Shown: positions 36,553 to 64,000 of the stretch, piece by piece
Layout: each line of letters opens with the position of its first letter
Position numbering within the stretch: the first letter of the stretch is position 1
From: Brachynemurus nebulosus
Lineage: Eukaryota > Arthropoda > Insecta > Neuroptera > Myrmeleontidae
DNA: 64,000 bases
Direction of reading: 5' to 3'
Assembly (NCBI GenBank): GCA_035578155.1
Contig: JAPWDM010000001.1
Location: 86,111,150-86,175,149, forward strand
Position numbers and translations under genes: made by a program
Notes under the pieces: model-generated
The model's database searches: none
Seen by the model: only the letters and a program-made list of their open reading frames with translations
Told to the model about the DNA's origin: nothing

Positions 36553-37144
36553 TCCTCCAAACTGCAGTTGTTTCGTTTGTCATGGCTTCAGCAATTTCCC
36601 CTTTAGCGGTTTTAATCGTTATCCTACAGTAGGGTTCTGGGCTGTAGTCATCTTTTAATGCACCTTGCTTTGCAAGTTTGTCAGCCTTCTCATTGCCATC
36701 AACTCCCACGTGGCCTGGTACCCATATCAGAGAAACTCTGTTCTTGCTACCTATTTCTTGTAGTTCTCTACATTCCAGTATAAGTTTTGACTTAACCGGA
36801 AACGAGTTAATAGCTTTGAGTGCTGCTTGACTATCACTGAAAATAAAAATATTCTTATTTTGATAAGATCTTCTTATATTTTCATAGAGACAGCAAATTA
36901 TTGCGAACACTTCTGCTTGGAACACTGTAGCGTACTGCCCCAAATGTTGAGATATTTCAACTGCTGGACAAACATCAAATATTCCTGCTCCTGTTCGGTC
37001 ATTGATTTTGGAACCATCAGTGTACCATATTATATCCCCACTTCTATGTTCCATGTTTTCCTCTCGCCATTCAGTTCGCGGTGTGATGCTAACTACAAAT
37101 GGCCTTTCAAAGAGGTATTTAGTTTCTACAATGTCAGATGGCAT
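36524..37144 (-). pseudogene. LINE RNase H domain
   Basis: The open frame has IIWYTDGSKINDRTGAGIF (first catalytic Asp), FQAEVFAI (Glu), IFSDSQAALKAI (Asp) and WVPGHVGVDGNEKADKLAK (His/Asp), the complete RNase H I signature in order. It belongs to the LINE that also encodes the reverse transcriptase to its right. The frame ends near 36,524 and overlaps the next fragment. Confidence 0.85.
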
Positions 37145-37213
37145 TTGTAGACTTTTGCTACATATTTCGTGAGAGATACTGGTGTGTGAAGATCCATAAT
37201 GAATCTTGAGCCA

Positions 37214-38325
37214 CTACCCAGTCTTCTCTAGCCTGTAGGCTGTCATTTTGGCAACTCCACGAATAAATATATCCAGAGGAGTTAATGACAGAATGATTTC
37301 CACTGCTTTTGTGGGTGTGGATGACATTGCCCCTGTAATCCCAAGACATGCTGAGCATTCCCAGCTCTCCAGTTTGGTCCTTACAGTTTTCTGCTCAGTC
37401 TTCTTCCACCACACAACCGCTGCAAACGTTATGATGGGTCTGATCGCCGTAGTATATATCCAATGAGCCATACTTGGTTTCATTCCCCACTTCTTTCCAA
37501 GCACTCGCTTACATCTTAATAGACCAGTTTTGGCTTGGTTACTTTTGTAGTCAATATGTTGATTCCAGGTTAATTTGCTGTCTAGTATAACTCCCAGATA
37601 TTTAACCTCCCTCGTAATATTGACATTATCACTAAATAATGTTGGCGTTTTAAGCCTATAGAATCCCAATCTTTTGCGTCTAAAAGGTATAAGATTGGTC
37701 TTTTGAGGATTTATACTCAAATTCCTGTCCATGCACCAGTTACCATAAGATTATTTAATAAGTCCTTATTAAAGGTCTGTTGCATAAGATCAAGAATCGT
37801 GTTAATATCCATGCCTCTAATAAGAATGACTATGTCATCAGCATATCCTTGGGCATAGATAGATAAAAGTTCATTTAATTCCGTAATGAGATCGTCCACT
37901 ACAAGGTTCCATAGAAGAGGAGAAAGTAACCCGCCTTGCGGACAACCTCTTGTAGATTTTGCCTCAATTGTTTCTTCATGGAAATTGGTTTGAATGACCC
38001 TATCCGCAAGAAGTGTATTTATCCAGTTTCAGATTATCGGGTTAATTCCCCGTTCTAATACTGCGTTGGTAATCGATGTATATGAGGTGTTATCGAAAGC
38101 TCCTTCAATGTGAAGAAAAGCTGCTAAAGCTATTTCCTTGTTTTCCATTGTTTTTTCTATCCGCCCAACTAGATGGTGTAGAGCCAACTCTGTAGATTTT
38201 CCTGGTTGATAGGCAAATTTGTTCTTATGTAATGTTCTTGTATACCCCATTGTATCCCTAATGTGCCTGTCAATGATCTTTTCCATTACTTTCAATATGA
38301 AAGATGATAGACTAATGGGTCCCAA
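37214..38325 (-). pseudogene. LINE reverse transcriptase, broken
   Basis: Fragments in successive frames: GPISLSSFILKVMEKIIDRH, AYQPGKSTELALHHLVGRIE, FLHIEGAFDNTS (motif A, with the usual first Asp changed to His), then YAQGYADDIVILIRG with an intact YADD box, then VKYLGVILDSKLTW. At least two frame breaks and stops separate them (near 38,029 and 37,717), so no full-length product is possible. Confidence 0.85.
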
Positions 38326-38886
38326 GCTTTTTGCCTGGTCATAACAAGTTTTTCCAGAGTTAGGTATAAAAAAAAAACCTTAGCCTTTCTCCATATGTTT
38401 GGTATATGTCCAAGAGCCAAACTTGCTCTAAAGATAGTACACAGGATTGGAGCAACCATGCATTATGCACTTTGCAGCATACATGGTAGTATGCAATCAG
38501 GTCTTGGTGATTTATATGGTTCAAATGGTGCTAGTTACCTTTTCTTCTTCTTTCTTTAACTTTACCAGAATCATTAGAAGATTTACCATTTAATTTGTGT
38601 CAAAACATGTATTTCATGTGTGACGATCCACCACCTGATTTTGCATGTGCAGTAAGGGAATATTTGAACGAACAATTCGCTGATAGATGGGCTGGTAGGG
38701 GACAAGACCACCTCGATTTCCAGATTTAAATCCTTGTGATTTTTACGTCTGGGGAACAGCAGTCAAAATGCTGTAAATGTATTACGAGAAAACGATGACG
38801 TTTTAAGAAGGGTGCACTTCAATTTTTTACGTCGTGTTGACCTCTGCATAAATGAAGGTGGGGGTCACATTGAGCATTTGTTGTAA

Positions 38887-39429
38887 AAAGGTTAATATGT
38901 ATGTTTGTATCTATGACTAACTAACTTTTGCATATAATTAAACTTGCACTAGTTTTATCGACTGTCAGTGTTTGAACAAACATTTTTTTTCTTCACAACT
39001 ATGTGGGATACGAAGTTTATACAAGAGACAAAAACTGAAGATAATGAATAAAACTTCCCCTTAAAAAAAATCTTAGAACTAGATCATCATCCGTAAGAAA
39101 ATTCTGAACAAATTTATCTAGGAGTGGGGGTGGTTTTAGCCCTTCTCCAATTTTGTTTGAGTTTCTTTGGCTACTGAAAGAAATGACTTTCTCTGAAATG
39201 TACAGGTGCCAAATATCATTAAAATTCATTCACGGGTTTCCGAACAGCGTACAAAAATATGATTTTTTAAGTAAACTTTGAATTCCTGTCACGTGTAAAC
39301 GATACATTTTGGTACATAGGTAAGTTGGGTCTAATCGTCCTATTTTGACCTCTTTTAAAAATTTACAAGTTGAAAATAATAAAACAATTTCAAATTTTAT
39401 ACAAGTTAAAAGTATTATAATATTTACTT
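38887..39429. other. non-genic stretch
   Basis: Sequence after the transposase stop; no inverse copy of any transposase 5' flank was recognised, so the mariner-like element's own ends are not identified. Nothing else seen. Confidence 0.5.
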
Positions 39430-39727
39430 TACCACCGCGCGGTGATCGAGTTAATACGTAGTTGACTCTGGCGAGATTTGACTTGAACGACTGTTATTTG
39501 TCCTAATTTTGTCTTGAATTATATACAGCTGAATTTCCTGTCACTTTTTGAAATGACATTGGTTGTGTATCCTGTAGGTATATTTAATGGATATTAGTTC
39601 ATACGTTGGGCTAACTTTCTCTTGAAATTTGTATGACATTGGTTACATATCCTATGGGTGTTTTTAATGAAGTAGTTTGAAGATTAGCTGATGTTCCATT
39701 AAGGTGCTTAGTCCAGAATTCATGACT
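39430..39727 (-). mobile_element. possible 3' LTR after the Env-like fragment
   Basis: On the minus strand a polypurine tract AAGGAGGGAGGAGT (about 39,727-39,740) lies just downstream of the Env-like stop, as expected before a 3' LTR. The following sequence contains TATATAAT (near 39,520), a possible LTR promoter. No second LTR is in the window to confirm the ends, so the boundaries are guesses. Confidence 0.35.
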
Positions 39728-39807
39728 CCTCCCTCCTTAAGATGGGAGTTCAATTTTAAAAGGGAATTGAACGACTGCATTTTCCACTGGTGGTGCTGTA
39801 GGCGCCA

Positions 39808-40218
39808 TCATATACTGGACCATTTCTGGAATGTTTTCTTGTTTCTTACATTTTCGATATGTGAGATACATCCTATGCATGTTGCTATTAGAATTTGAAT
39901 GATGATAGCTGTGATACTGATGTGCGTGTAATGTTGTATTTTCATAATTTGTAAGGTGTCTGTGTTTTCCAAATGTTTTAACTGCAACAAATCTAAATTA
40001 ATGTTTTTAGAAATGTCAGTAATATTAATTGTATTATAAAGGATTTGTTCCAGGATATTGTTGTTGGTTGAACTGCTTAACGTCCCATATGTTACTTGAT
40101 TGATTGTGACGTAGCACAAAGGGCATAGCCGGGTAAGATAGGGAAAACGGCCCTTGACGCAAAATTGATTGTTTTTATAGGAAATAATACTTCTTAGCCC
40201 CAGATACATTCCTGCCAA
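39808..40218 (-). pseudogene. errantivirus (gypsy)-like Env C-terminal remnant
   Basis: About 136 codons are open but begin without context. The region includes paired cysteines (RLCPLCYV), potential N-glycosylation sites (NITD) and a hydrophobic helix ISITAIIIQILIATCIGCI near the C terminus, then a short polar tail. A polar ectodomain, one membrane segment and a short tail, followed by a polypurine tract, is the layout of envelope genes in insect errantiviruses. It is an isolated fragment: no gag or pol lies to the right. Family call is tentative. Confidence 0.4.
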
Positions 40219-41635
40219 ATTTCAACCCTCCGAGACTAATAGTTTATGAATACACAAACAGACAAAAATTTTCAAAAAAAATTTTTTTTGACGAAATTAC
40301 TGCGCCGATTTATTTGAGTTTAATATATATTGTGTACCCACCTTAGCTGAAGTAACAAAAAAAAAAAAAATTAATAAAAAAAAATTAATGTAATAAAAAA
40401 AAATTATTAGTTAATTGACAAAAAATTAAAACTTAACATAAACCTTTGAAATAACGTATTTTTTTATTGATTTGCAAATCTTTATACACTGCTCTCGATT
40501 TCCTCGATATAAACGGGAACTAAAATTAAAATGGAGAAAATTACACCTTCATAAAACTAGCCATCCCCAAAAAACAAGTTTTTGAAATCCTAGAAAATAA
40601 CTACATGAAAATATCTGTATTTTAGGTGTTATTTAGATGTGCTGATAAAAAACAAGGTATACTAACAATTTTCCAAAAAAGATAATTTCGAGTATCGAAA
40701 CGTAGCCACCATTGAAAATATTAAATTCTTACTTGTTAAAAATATTAAGTTCTTAAAGGTTGTGCTCAAAATTTGTAATTCGTGGAATATGAAAAATCCT
40801 AAATTGCTTGTAATTTTGTGCTATAATTTGTGTTAATCCTAAAAAATGAGAGCGACCAGGGCGAGAGGGGTGAGTTTTAGCATGAGTTTTCATTAAAATA
40901 TACTAAAAATATATTATTTTAATCTTACAAACTCAAAGCCCTTCACATATAAAATAATAAATTATAGGTAATAGACATTATAGAATAAAGACTTTAAAAA
41001 CAAATTAATTGTAAAGTCCTGGTTCAAAGTGTAGTTCTCTGTTATGTGCAAAATTATTTTTTTTGTAAAGGGTTGCAACTCAATAATGGAAATTTACGTA
41101 TTTTATGAGCTGATAAATCGTAAATAATATTTAATTGCTTTTAATAAATATAGTTTTTTTTTTTTTCACTTTAATTATAATAGCTTTCTTTTAGTTCAAG
41201 GAGATGCGGGGTGGTTTTTATAAGGGGTTGCGACTGAATAATTAGAATGTGCGAATTTAGAGCTTTATTTTTAGACATAATCTCCCTTTTATTTTTAAAA
41301 CATAATCTATTTTTGATTTTTCAAGTACCTTCTTCCTCAAATTTCATCAATTAAGGGTAGTTTGGAGACTACCGGGGTGAGCTCAAAAATCGAAATTATA
41401 CTTGTTCAAAAGCTCATAAATAGCTCTTAATTCTACCGCAAAAATTGGCCTGAAATTTTTATTTTTAAGCGCTGGGGGGGGCTGAGTCGAGTTCGAAAAT
41501 ATTAAATTCTTGCTCAGTGTGTCGAGCTTAAAATTTTTAATTCACGGAATACGAAAGCTCGTAAATAGCTCCTAATTATGCGCTATTTGTTCTTTCAATT
41601 CTGAAAGGTGGGGGGGGGGCTAGGTCGAGTGGGGT
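40219..41635. other. non-genic stretch with degenerate repeats
   Basis: AT-rich, with A-runs near 40,350-40,410. From about 41,060 loosely repeated segments (GGGTTGCGACT-like, AAAATTTATAATTC-like and G-runs GGTGGGGGGGGGG) suggest decayed tandem repeats. No gene. Confidence 0.5.
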
Positions 41636-42531
41636 ACCTCCGTCACAAAAAGGTAAACTGAAAAATCAAAAACAAGTTATCCTTGAATTTTTATCGCAAT
41701 TATTGAAGAGTTTTGTTAAGAACACATGCTTCTAAAGGTTCCTTACCTCCAACTTATCTTTACACTAAGATGACACACACTACACACTTTCAAAAACCCC
41801 TAAACTAGTGTACTAATGTGTTTTTATTTGAACTGTTACTGATGTAGTCGTTTACAACAAGTTACTCAACATTTGTGCTGACTGTGATATCCTGGTCAAA
41901 ATCGACCCCCTGCTAGGTGATAGATGGTAGCAGCTACATGTGAGCCGATTTAAATGTCTGTTGTATCATTAGAATCCTTACGTTACTCTGAGTAATATAG
42001 GCTAGTTGACGTCGTAGAAAAACCAGTGGGGTAGACAGACAAGCACTACCACTAAAAACCATGGAAAGGCGTCTTAAACAATTTATGTAGATGGGGGTGA
42101 TATTGTTAAAATTCTTGCTTTACTAACATAGGCCAGGTGACATAATATAGCTTCGAATTAGTAAAAAAATATAAAAAAATATCTGGCAATGTTAAGGCAA
42201 ACTAGCTTTGTGTTTTGTTTTCGAGTTATACCAGGGCAAGTGCTCTGTAAATGCAAGAAGCTCTAGACACGTGACTTTATAGTCGTTGGAATGGGTTTAT
42301 CCAACCATAGGAAATCACAAAGCTTTCCTGTCATTTTAAATAAAAGCATGTGTGCTGTGCGCGATAAAATCTCATAACCAGTGTTTTCTGCTGTAAAGGT
42401 CTTGCAAAACATTAAAAATTAAAAAAAAACCACGCTCACTAGGTCCTCGCCTTACCTTCTGGACAATGACTAGATGTGATTCAAGGATAACTTGTTTTTA
42501 ACTTTTCAGTTTATCTTTTTGTAACGGCGGT
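41636..42531. mobile_element. 0.9-kb MITE
   Basis: The left end ACCTCCGTCACAAAAAGGTA and about 32 further bases match the inverse of the right end (…TTTTTGTAACGGCGGT) with five to six mismatches over about 53 bp. No coding region inside. Confidence 0.75.
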
Positions 42532-43149
42532 CATGTTTTTTGATTTATGATATTTTGTAAGACCTTTCCATACTTATGAAAACACTAGTAATGAGCCTTA
42601 ATCGCACACGCTTGCTTTTTTTAAGGGTGCCTGGAAGGCGTCGCCATATTTTATGGCTAAACAAGCCCACTAAGGCGACTGTAACACCGTGTGCCACTAG
42701 AGCCCCTTGTATTTAGATCCTTAAATTAGCCTTACTTGGCTCAATTTTGCGAAATATTTTTAGACATATATTTACTAATTCAAAGGCGTAAATTTCAAAA
42801 ATCTATGTCTCATTTTGGTCCAGGGTCGCGTTTTGTGTGTTTTCATAGTTCATTTAGAAATTTTTGCAAATATCTTCTTCTAAACACCGTGTTTTGGAGA
42901 ACTGCATGCACTGTCTTATGGAGCTCTTAGACCCTACATGCATATATATAATACTTATGCACTTGAGGGGAAGGAAAGTGGGAAATCGAGAAGTCCAAAA
43001 TTGAACATTTTGGTACAACTCGAAAACGTAAAGCTACCTTGATTTAATATTGCAACTATGGAATACATGTGCAAGGGTGAACCCTACCATGGCACTCCAG
43101 ACCAAGGTTGGCCTTAGGCAGATTCACCTATCTTATCCGGAGGGGTCCT
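42532..43149. other. non-genic stretch
   Basis: No recognisable gene or repeat until the dispersed repeat at 43,150. Confidence 0.5.
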
Positions 43150-43725
43150 TTGGTAAATGGGGCTCATTCCGATGCACAACAATACTATCAAAGTGGGGTA
43201 AAATTTTGGGCAAATTTTGGATCCGACTCAACATTTCAGGCGGTGGTGGAGAACAATAAAACAGTAAAACTTTTCCAAACCGGCTGGAAATAATGTTTCG
43301 GTCAATTATCTACAACATATCCAAAATTCAGTTTCTTAGGATGATCTGGTGGAAGTAAAGGGAAAAAAAGTGTTTTGGCTGGCACCCCCACCGCCCCCCC
43401 CCCCCAGAATTAACGTAGAGGGTTGAAATTTGGTTTGTTGATAGAGTTCGTACCTAGGGTGTGCTTTTTGGACGTTTTAGTATTTTATCCATCCCATTTA
43501 CCCATTTTTAAGCTACAATTTCATATTTTTTTGACGTTTTCGAAGTTTGTACTGCTCGTACGGGTAGGGGGTCACACAAATAAATCTAGAGGTCTGAAAT
43601 TTTGTATTCGGATTGTACTGGGTATCAAGGGTGTGTCTTTTGGGGGTCTCAACTTTTAACCGTTACCGCCACCATATTTATGCAAAAAAGAAACATGACT
43701 TTTCTTGTTTTTTAGCAGGAATTTA
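43150..43725. repeat. dispersed repeat shared with 16.9-17.5 kb
   Basis: Second copy of the repeat at 16,890-17,470, same orientation, about 80% identical by eye; contains GGTAAATGGGGCTCATT and CTACAACATATCCAAAATTC. No convincing coding. Confidence 0.75.
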
Positions 43726-43771
43726 TATCTTTGTTAAACAAAAAAAAATGTTAACAATTGCTAACTGTTAA

Positions 43772-43878
43772 TACAGTAATTATTCTCAAATGGAAATCAC
43801 CTCTCTCACTTACTCTTTATGTATTTATATATATGAGTGAGAGAGAGAAAGGGTTTCCATTTGGGAATAAATACTGTA
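43772..43878. mobile_element. 107-bp mini-MITE
   Basis: TACAGTAATTATTCTCAAAT and its inverse near the right end (ending TACTGTA) form a palindrome around CTCTCTCACT...GAGTGAGAGAG. Confidence 0.7.
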
Positions 43879-45550
43879 GTCTGGGTAGAATGACAAGATT
43901 TGTATTGTAGTTAAATTTAAAATACACTAAAAGTTAAACTTCTAAATTAACCAAAGTTGAACTACATATTAGAGATCAAATCGATGCGTCTTGAGCTTCT
44001 CTATCACCTTGCTTCGTTTGGTCCAGGGTCAAAAATAACGGTCATTTAAAAAAAAAAAAAACTTTTTTTGGTATGATTTTTTTTTTTTTAACTATAAAAA
44101 AAAACTTTTGTTTACAAACATGATTTTACTAAAATATATAGAAAAAGCCAACAAATTTTGAAATTTATCAGTATAACCCTTAAGGAGATTCTGGTATATA
44201 CCCATCTGCTTACGAGAAGTGATTTCAAAACCTTTGTATTTTCATTAGTTTTAAACCCCTAAAACTAAATATTTTCCCGGAATTCAAAGCTTTTTTTCGA
44301 GCGTCATATGCACTTTAATCGTTCATTTTAATTTCCGCTGGTTTCCAACTTTCTAGCATTTCTTCTTTAGTATTCTCTTATTCTTATATTTTAGTAGTGT
44401 ACTTTTTTAAATTATGCAAATATTATTGCAATAAAAATACTAATTGCTTTATTTTATCTTGAAAAAAAAAAGTTCCTTGCATATAAATACTTTTGTTTGG
44501 TGGACAATCGCACGATGCAGCCCTGTGTTATCCTACATACACATTAAATTTACCTAATTAACCAGCCAATTCATCTCATTGCTAATAAAAAATGATGTTT
44601 TATTTTATTCAGATCTAAAAGAACAGTTTGTGTATATTCTCCAAGCCATTTTCAAAATACTGTCAGAGCCAAAGGTGTAACTACAAATTTTGCGCCCTGG
44701 AACGATTTTGACTCGAGCGCTCCGCTATGAAAAGTCCACTTTTTCTTTTCCCGAAAAATGCGAGTGGCGAGCAACAAAAGAAAAAAATCTCCAGTTTTTC
44801 AAATTTTTCAATATTCAAAATTCTTACTTACATTGTAGTTACGCCTCTGATCAGAGACAAATATCATCAGACACTCTGCGTAATTGTAGTGCTACTAAAC
44901 ACACCACATAATTCATTAGTACTTAACAATGAACTTTTAAGTTTGTACATTAAATAACAATTCGTAAACATTAATATTATTGAAATTATTGGTCACCAAA
45001 CCACAATTTTACTGGCAGTGTAGAAAGTACATATTATGTTAACTAAATGCTAATAATAACTTATTTTTTATTTTCATCTTTATTTATTTATTGTTTTTCA
45101 TTTTTAGTTTTGATAAATCTTTGTTTAATTTAATTACTATTTATTTGCATAAACATTATTAATATTTTTTTTTACTATTATTTTTATTATTATTATTATT
45201 AAAGTATTATTATCTGTTGCAAATTTAAATTTTAATTCTTCTTATTCATTGTAATTTAAAAAAAAAAAGAAATAAAAAAACTTCCACAACAATTGTATTT
45301 AAATACAATAAAACATCAGAGTAGGTGTAATAAATATTGTCCTTTTTTTTTACTTTTCCTTAAAATAGTAATAAAAAATAAATAAAATAAAAAATATGAA
45401 ATAGTAAATAATAAATTAAATTCACCATAGGATTTTTAATTGAATAGAAAATTATTTAACTCAGTGTTTCTTAACAATTATTTTTTGCAATATTGTCGGC
45501 GAGGTCGGAAACCTATTGAATGAGCAAATAAAGATGGGCCGAAAATTTTT
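43879..45550. other. AT-rich non-genic stretch with a small MITE
   Basis: It holds a likely MITE at about 44,664-44,850 (GGTGTAACTACAA at the left, TTGTAGTTACGCC at the right). Otherwise it is AT-rich sequence with homopolymer runs (about 44,047-44,105 and 45,055-45,420) and no gene. Confidence 0.5.
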
Positions 45551-45552
45551 CT

Positions 45553-45880
45553 CAGCTGATGATCAGTCAACTTGCCACGGATAACTAAGACATATATACG
45601 AACGTAAATCTACAAAATCTACTGTAGACTAGTGACTGAGACAAATAGATGAAATGTCTGAAAAGAGGTGGTTGAATGTATTTTCGTAGCACTTACTTCG
45701 TTGCCCGTTAGTTGTAGCACCTCCGCCTAAAAAGGTAGATTGAGTCGTTTGTAACGATTATTTTGATTGGTTGAAAATATTGGCCAATGATTAAGCTCGT
45801 TACTAAATTGGATCACGTTGCCCACTTTATAATCAGGGGTCAGCCGTTGAAGGCGGTCAGAACGGCTTTCGAACGTAAGT
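45553..45880 (+). promoter_or_regulatory. candidate muscle promoter and noncoding exon 1 of Mhc
   Basis: In order: an E-box CAGCTG (45,553); a perfect CArg/SRF box CCTAAAAAGG (45,726-45,735); ATTGG and CCAAT words (about 45,765-45,786); TATAAT (45,828-45,833); TCAGAA with A at 45,859, 31 bp after the TATA; and a splice donor GTAAGT at 45,875. The Mhc coding exon at 47,550 begins at an acceptor, so a noncoding first exon must lie upstream, and this is the best donor seen between here and it. The implied exon is very short (about 16 nt) unless transcription starts further up, so the exact start is uncertain. Confidence 0.4.
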
Positions 45881-47027
45881 GTGATAAGACAATGTGTATT
45901 ACAACAATTAAACATTTTAGAATAGCATTGTGTGTCGCATTGAAAGAGCTTTTACATCAGTGATATTCAGTTGTAACACTTGAGTGAACTCTGTGCTACC
46001 GTGTGTGGATTTAAAAATTACTAATTGTGAACGTTTACTACACTATTATTTTCATTGTTGCCTTGTGTGTAGCAAAATAACAATAGTGACATCGAAAACA
46101 TTTTCGGATTAACAATAAACTACTTTTAAATGACTGCTAATTATTATTATTTCATACGGTAACGACAATTGCAACGCTAAGCTGTAATTGAACGTTTAGT
46201 TAATGTAATGTAAAAGAGTCGCAGTCATTTAAAAATACCATTCAATTTTGTCTTCATCATCGATGTGCCGTCTAAATTTTAATGCATGGAATTGCCCTTG
46301 TGTTTAACTGAAATATCATCCATCCATTCCATAAGCTTCTTGTTTTTTTCAAATAGTTCTCATATCGGAAAAGCATACAAAAATATAATTACAATTTTAC
46401 AACTTCGTAATTATTATTTATTAATAACATAATTAATGTAACATTTAAATTAAAAGAAATTTATTTCAAATCATGCTTAAATAAAAAAGTGAACTTTCAA
46501 TTCTATTCCAATTGCAAAAAGACAGAATTACTATTTTAATGGATAGTTATTTTTAATAACGTGGTAACAATCACAGTAACAATTGATATCGTTGAAACTA
46601 TATGTTAACAACAATAAAAATTTTTAAATTTATTGCTAATAAATTAAAAAATAACTGATTACTTCAATAAAATTTGCATTGCTAATACACAACTAAAGCG
46701 AAATTTTAATCATGATAGGATAAGCAACTAAAATTTAACAATTTATTAAGGAAATGTTCACATACTGCTACTAATTAAAAGCATTTCAATAATTCAGATT
46801 TGTTCACAGCATACATTTGTATTAAATAATCGTAGAAACAGATAGTAAAAACTAAATTTCATTGGATGCTGTTTACGTCAATGTATTCTGGCTTTAGCTT
46901 ATTTTTAAAATTTCGATACCGAATTATTTTCAACTGTTGCGAACACATTACATCCTATGTGACGCGCACGCACGCAAGTCAGATATTTAAAAATAACCTC
47001 AGAGCTCACTGTGGCTAAATACATACA

Positions 47028-47030
<3 letters not shown>

Positions 47031-47107
<77 letters not shown>

Positions 47108-47392
47108 CTATTGCATGTTGCAACTGTTGAAATTAAGTAGTCTCCATTTATGGTGCGGATTGTCTGTTGTTAATATAAATGCAATTTAAAGTAATGCGAA
47201 TAATTTATATTTACTAATTAACACAATACTCTTCTTTTAAGAAATCACATTCGTATTTTGTAAATAGCTATATGATACCTAAATAGCTATTAAGAACAAT
47301 AAAATTTTATGAAGTTTTATACATATTTCTAAATTGTTGACTGTAATATTTCAATCTATACTTACACAATAATTAAAAGTTCACGTAATATA

Positions 47393-47475
<83 letters not shown>
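47031..47475. repeat. two (TA)n tracts in Mhc intron 1
   Basis: TA tracts at about 47,031-47,105 and 47,394-47,475, just upstream of the start-codon exon. Confidence 0.95.
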
Positions 47476-47479
<4 letters not shown>

Positions 47480-47549
47480 CTTATTAGCTTTATTGTTGCA
47501 AATATTACATATTGTCATTTAATTTAATATTTCCTCTTTCATTTTTCAG

Positions 47550-64000
<16,451 letters not shown>

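Larger units (their letters stand above)
36115..38522 (-). mobile_element. 5'-truncated LINE with 14-bp target duplication
   Basis: AAATGGTGCTAGTT lies at 36,101-36,114 and again at 38,523-38,536, so the block between them is one retrotransposition event into the mariner-like gene. The 3' end lies at the left and ends in a GAAGAAGAAG-type tail (36,115-36,126). Coding remains run right to left: reverse transcriptase (38,325 to about 37,214), RNase H (about 37,144-36,524) and a C-terminal CCHC-like segment (to 36,199). The order RT, RNase H, tail zinc motif fits I/R1-superfamily LINEs rather than jockey. Confidence 0.85.
34002..38886 (+). pseudogene. mariner/Tc1-like transposase split by two insertions
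   Basis: Three segments read in order. 34,002-34,383 has the helix-turn-helix N terminus (TDMLLVLGYCQGNC, YPNRRIPNRKTFDRI, NTGRPRQAR, GIPESTVNRIL). 35,862-36,114 has TNILFDDKSCF with the first catalytic Asp region, then NGDENPHAVKGRHYQW and INVWIGII. 38,523-38,886 has LPESLEDLPFNL, an altered DG box (FMCDD), VREYLNEQFADRWAGRG, NPCDFYVWG and the terminal EGGGHIEHLL followed by a stop. This is the order of the insect transposase family with a DUF4817-type N terminus. In-frame stops, frame changes and the altered DG box show that it is dead. Confidence 0.75.

Overview
This is AT-rich nuclear DNA from an arthropod, almost certainly an insect. The evidence is the muscle myosin heavy chain gene (Mhc) in the right quarter, which has the insect pattern of mutually exclusive exons, together with the LINE, mariner, Harbinger and foldback repeats elsewhere. 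The order of insect cannot be fixed from the sequence. At least 17 long (TA)n tracts (about 60 to 225 bp each) lie across the window, many inside or at the edges of mobile elements. Layout: 1-23 kb is gene-poor. It holds inverted-repeat (foldback/MITE-like) elements, a dead non-LTR reverse transcriptase (8.3-9.2 kb), a PIF/Harbinger-type remnant (7.1-8.0 kb), and four or more copies of a dispersed repeat with an internal TA or CATA tract (9.6, 11.0, 21.9 and 22.6 kb). A short fragment of an unrecognised protein lies at 14.2-14.5 kb. The most unusual object is at 23,422-32,995. It is a 9.57-kb element with inverted terminal arms of about 3.2-3.3 kb, 5'-AG...CT-3' ends and a perfect 6-bp target duplication (CGTTTA). 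It looks like an integrated virus-like or Polinton/Maverick-like element. Its 3.1-kb core and arms carry a 213-aa protein (intact in the left arm, broken in the right), a C2H2 zinc-finger protein, an acidic protein with a twice-repeated motif in an overlapping frame, a 120-aa protein that may be an OB-fold ssDNA-binding protein, and two tandem 62-aa cysteine-rich proteins. Several of these have clear TATA (and Inr) promoters. No polymerase, integrase, ATPase or capsid gene is visible. The element appears to sit inside an older DNA transposon with TIRs at 23,091 and 33,515. 34.0-38.9 kb is a nested transposon: a decayed mariner-like transposase split by a 1.5-kb TIR element and by a 2.4-kb LINE with a 14-bp target duplication. 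39.4-40.2 kb holds an Env-like remnant and a possible 3' LTR. 45.5-64 kb is the Mhc locus on the plus strand: a candidate muscle promoter near 45.7-45.88 kb, a start-codon exon at 47,550, and coding exons through 63,655, with the rest of the rod beyond the right edge. Five clusters of mutually exclusive exons can be read directly, of 2, 3, 4, 2 and 3 exons, each with exactly conserved length (144, 104, 171, 53 and 118 bp). They allow 144 motor-domain combinations. One cluster encodes the actin-binding loop 2. A separate in-frame start at 63,335 reads straight into the first rod exon and matches the layout of the Drosophila myosin rod protein.
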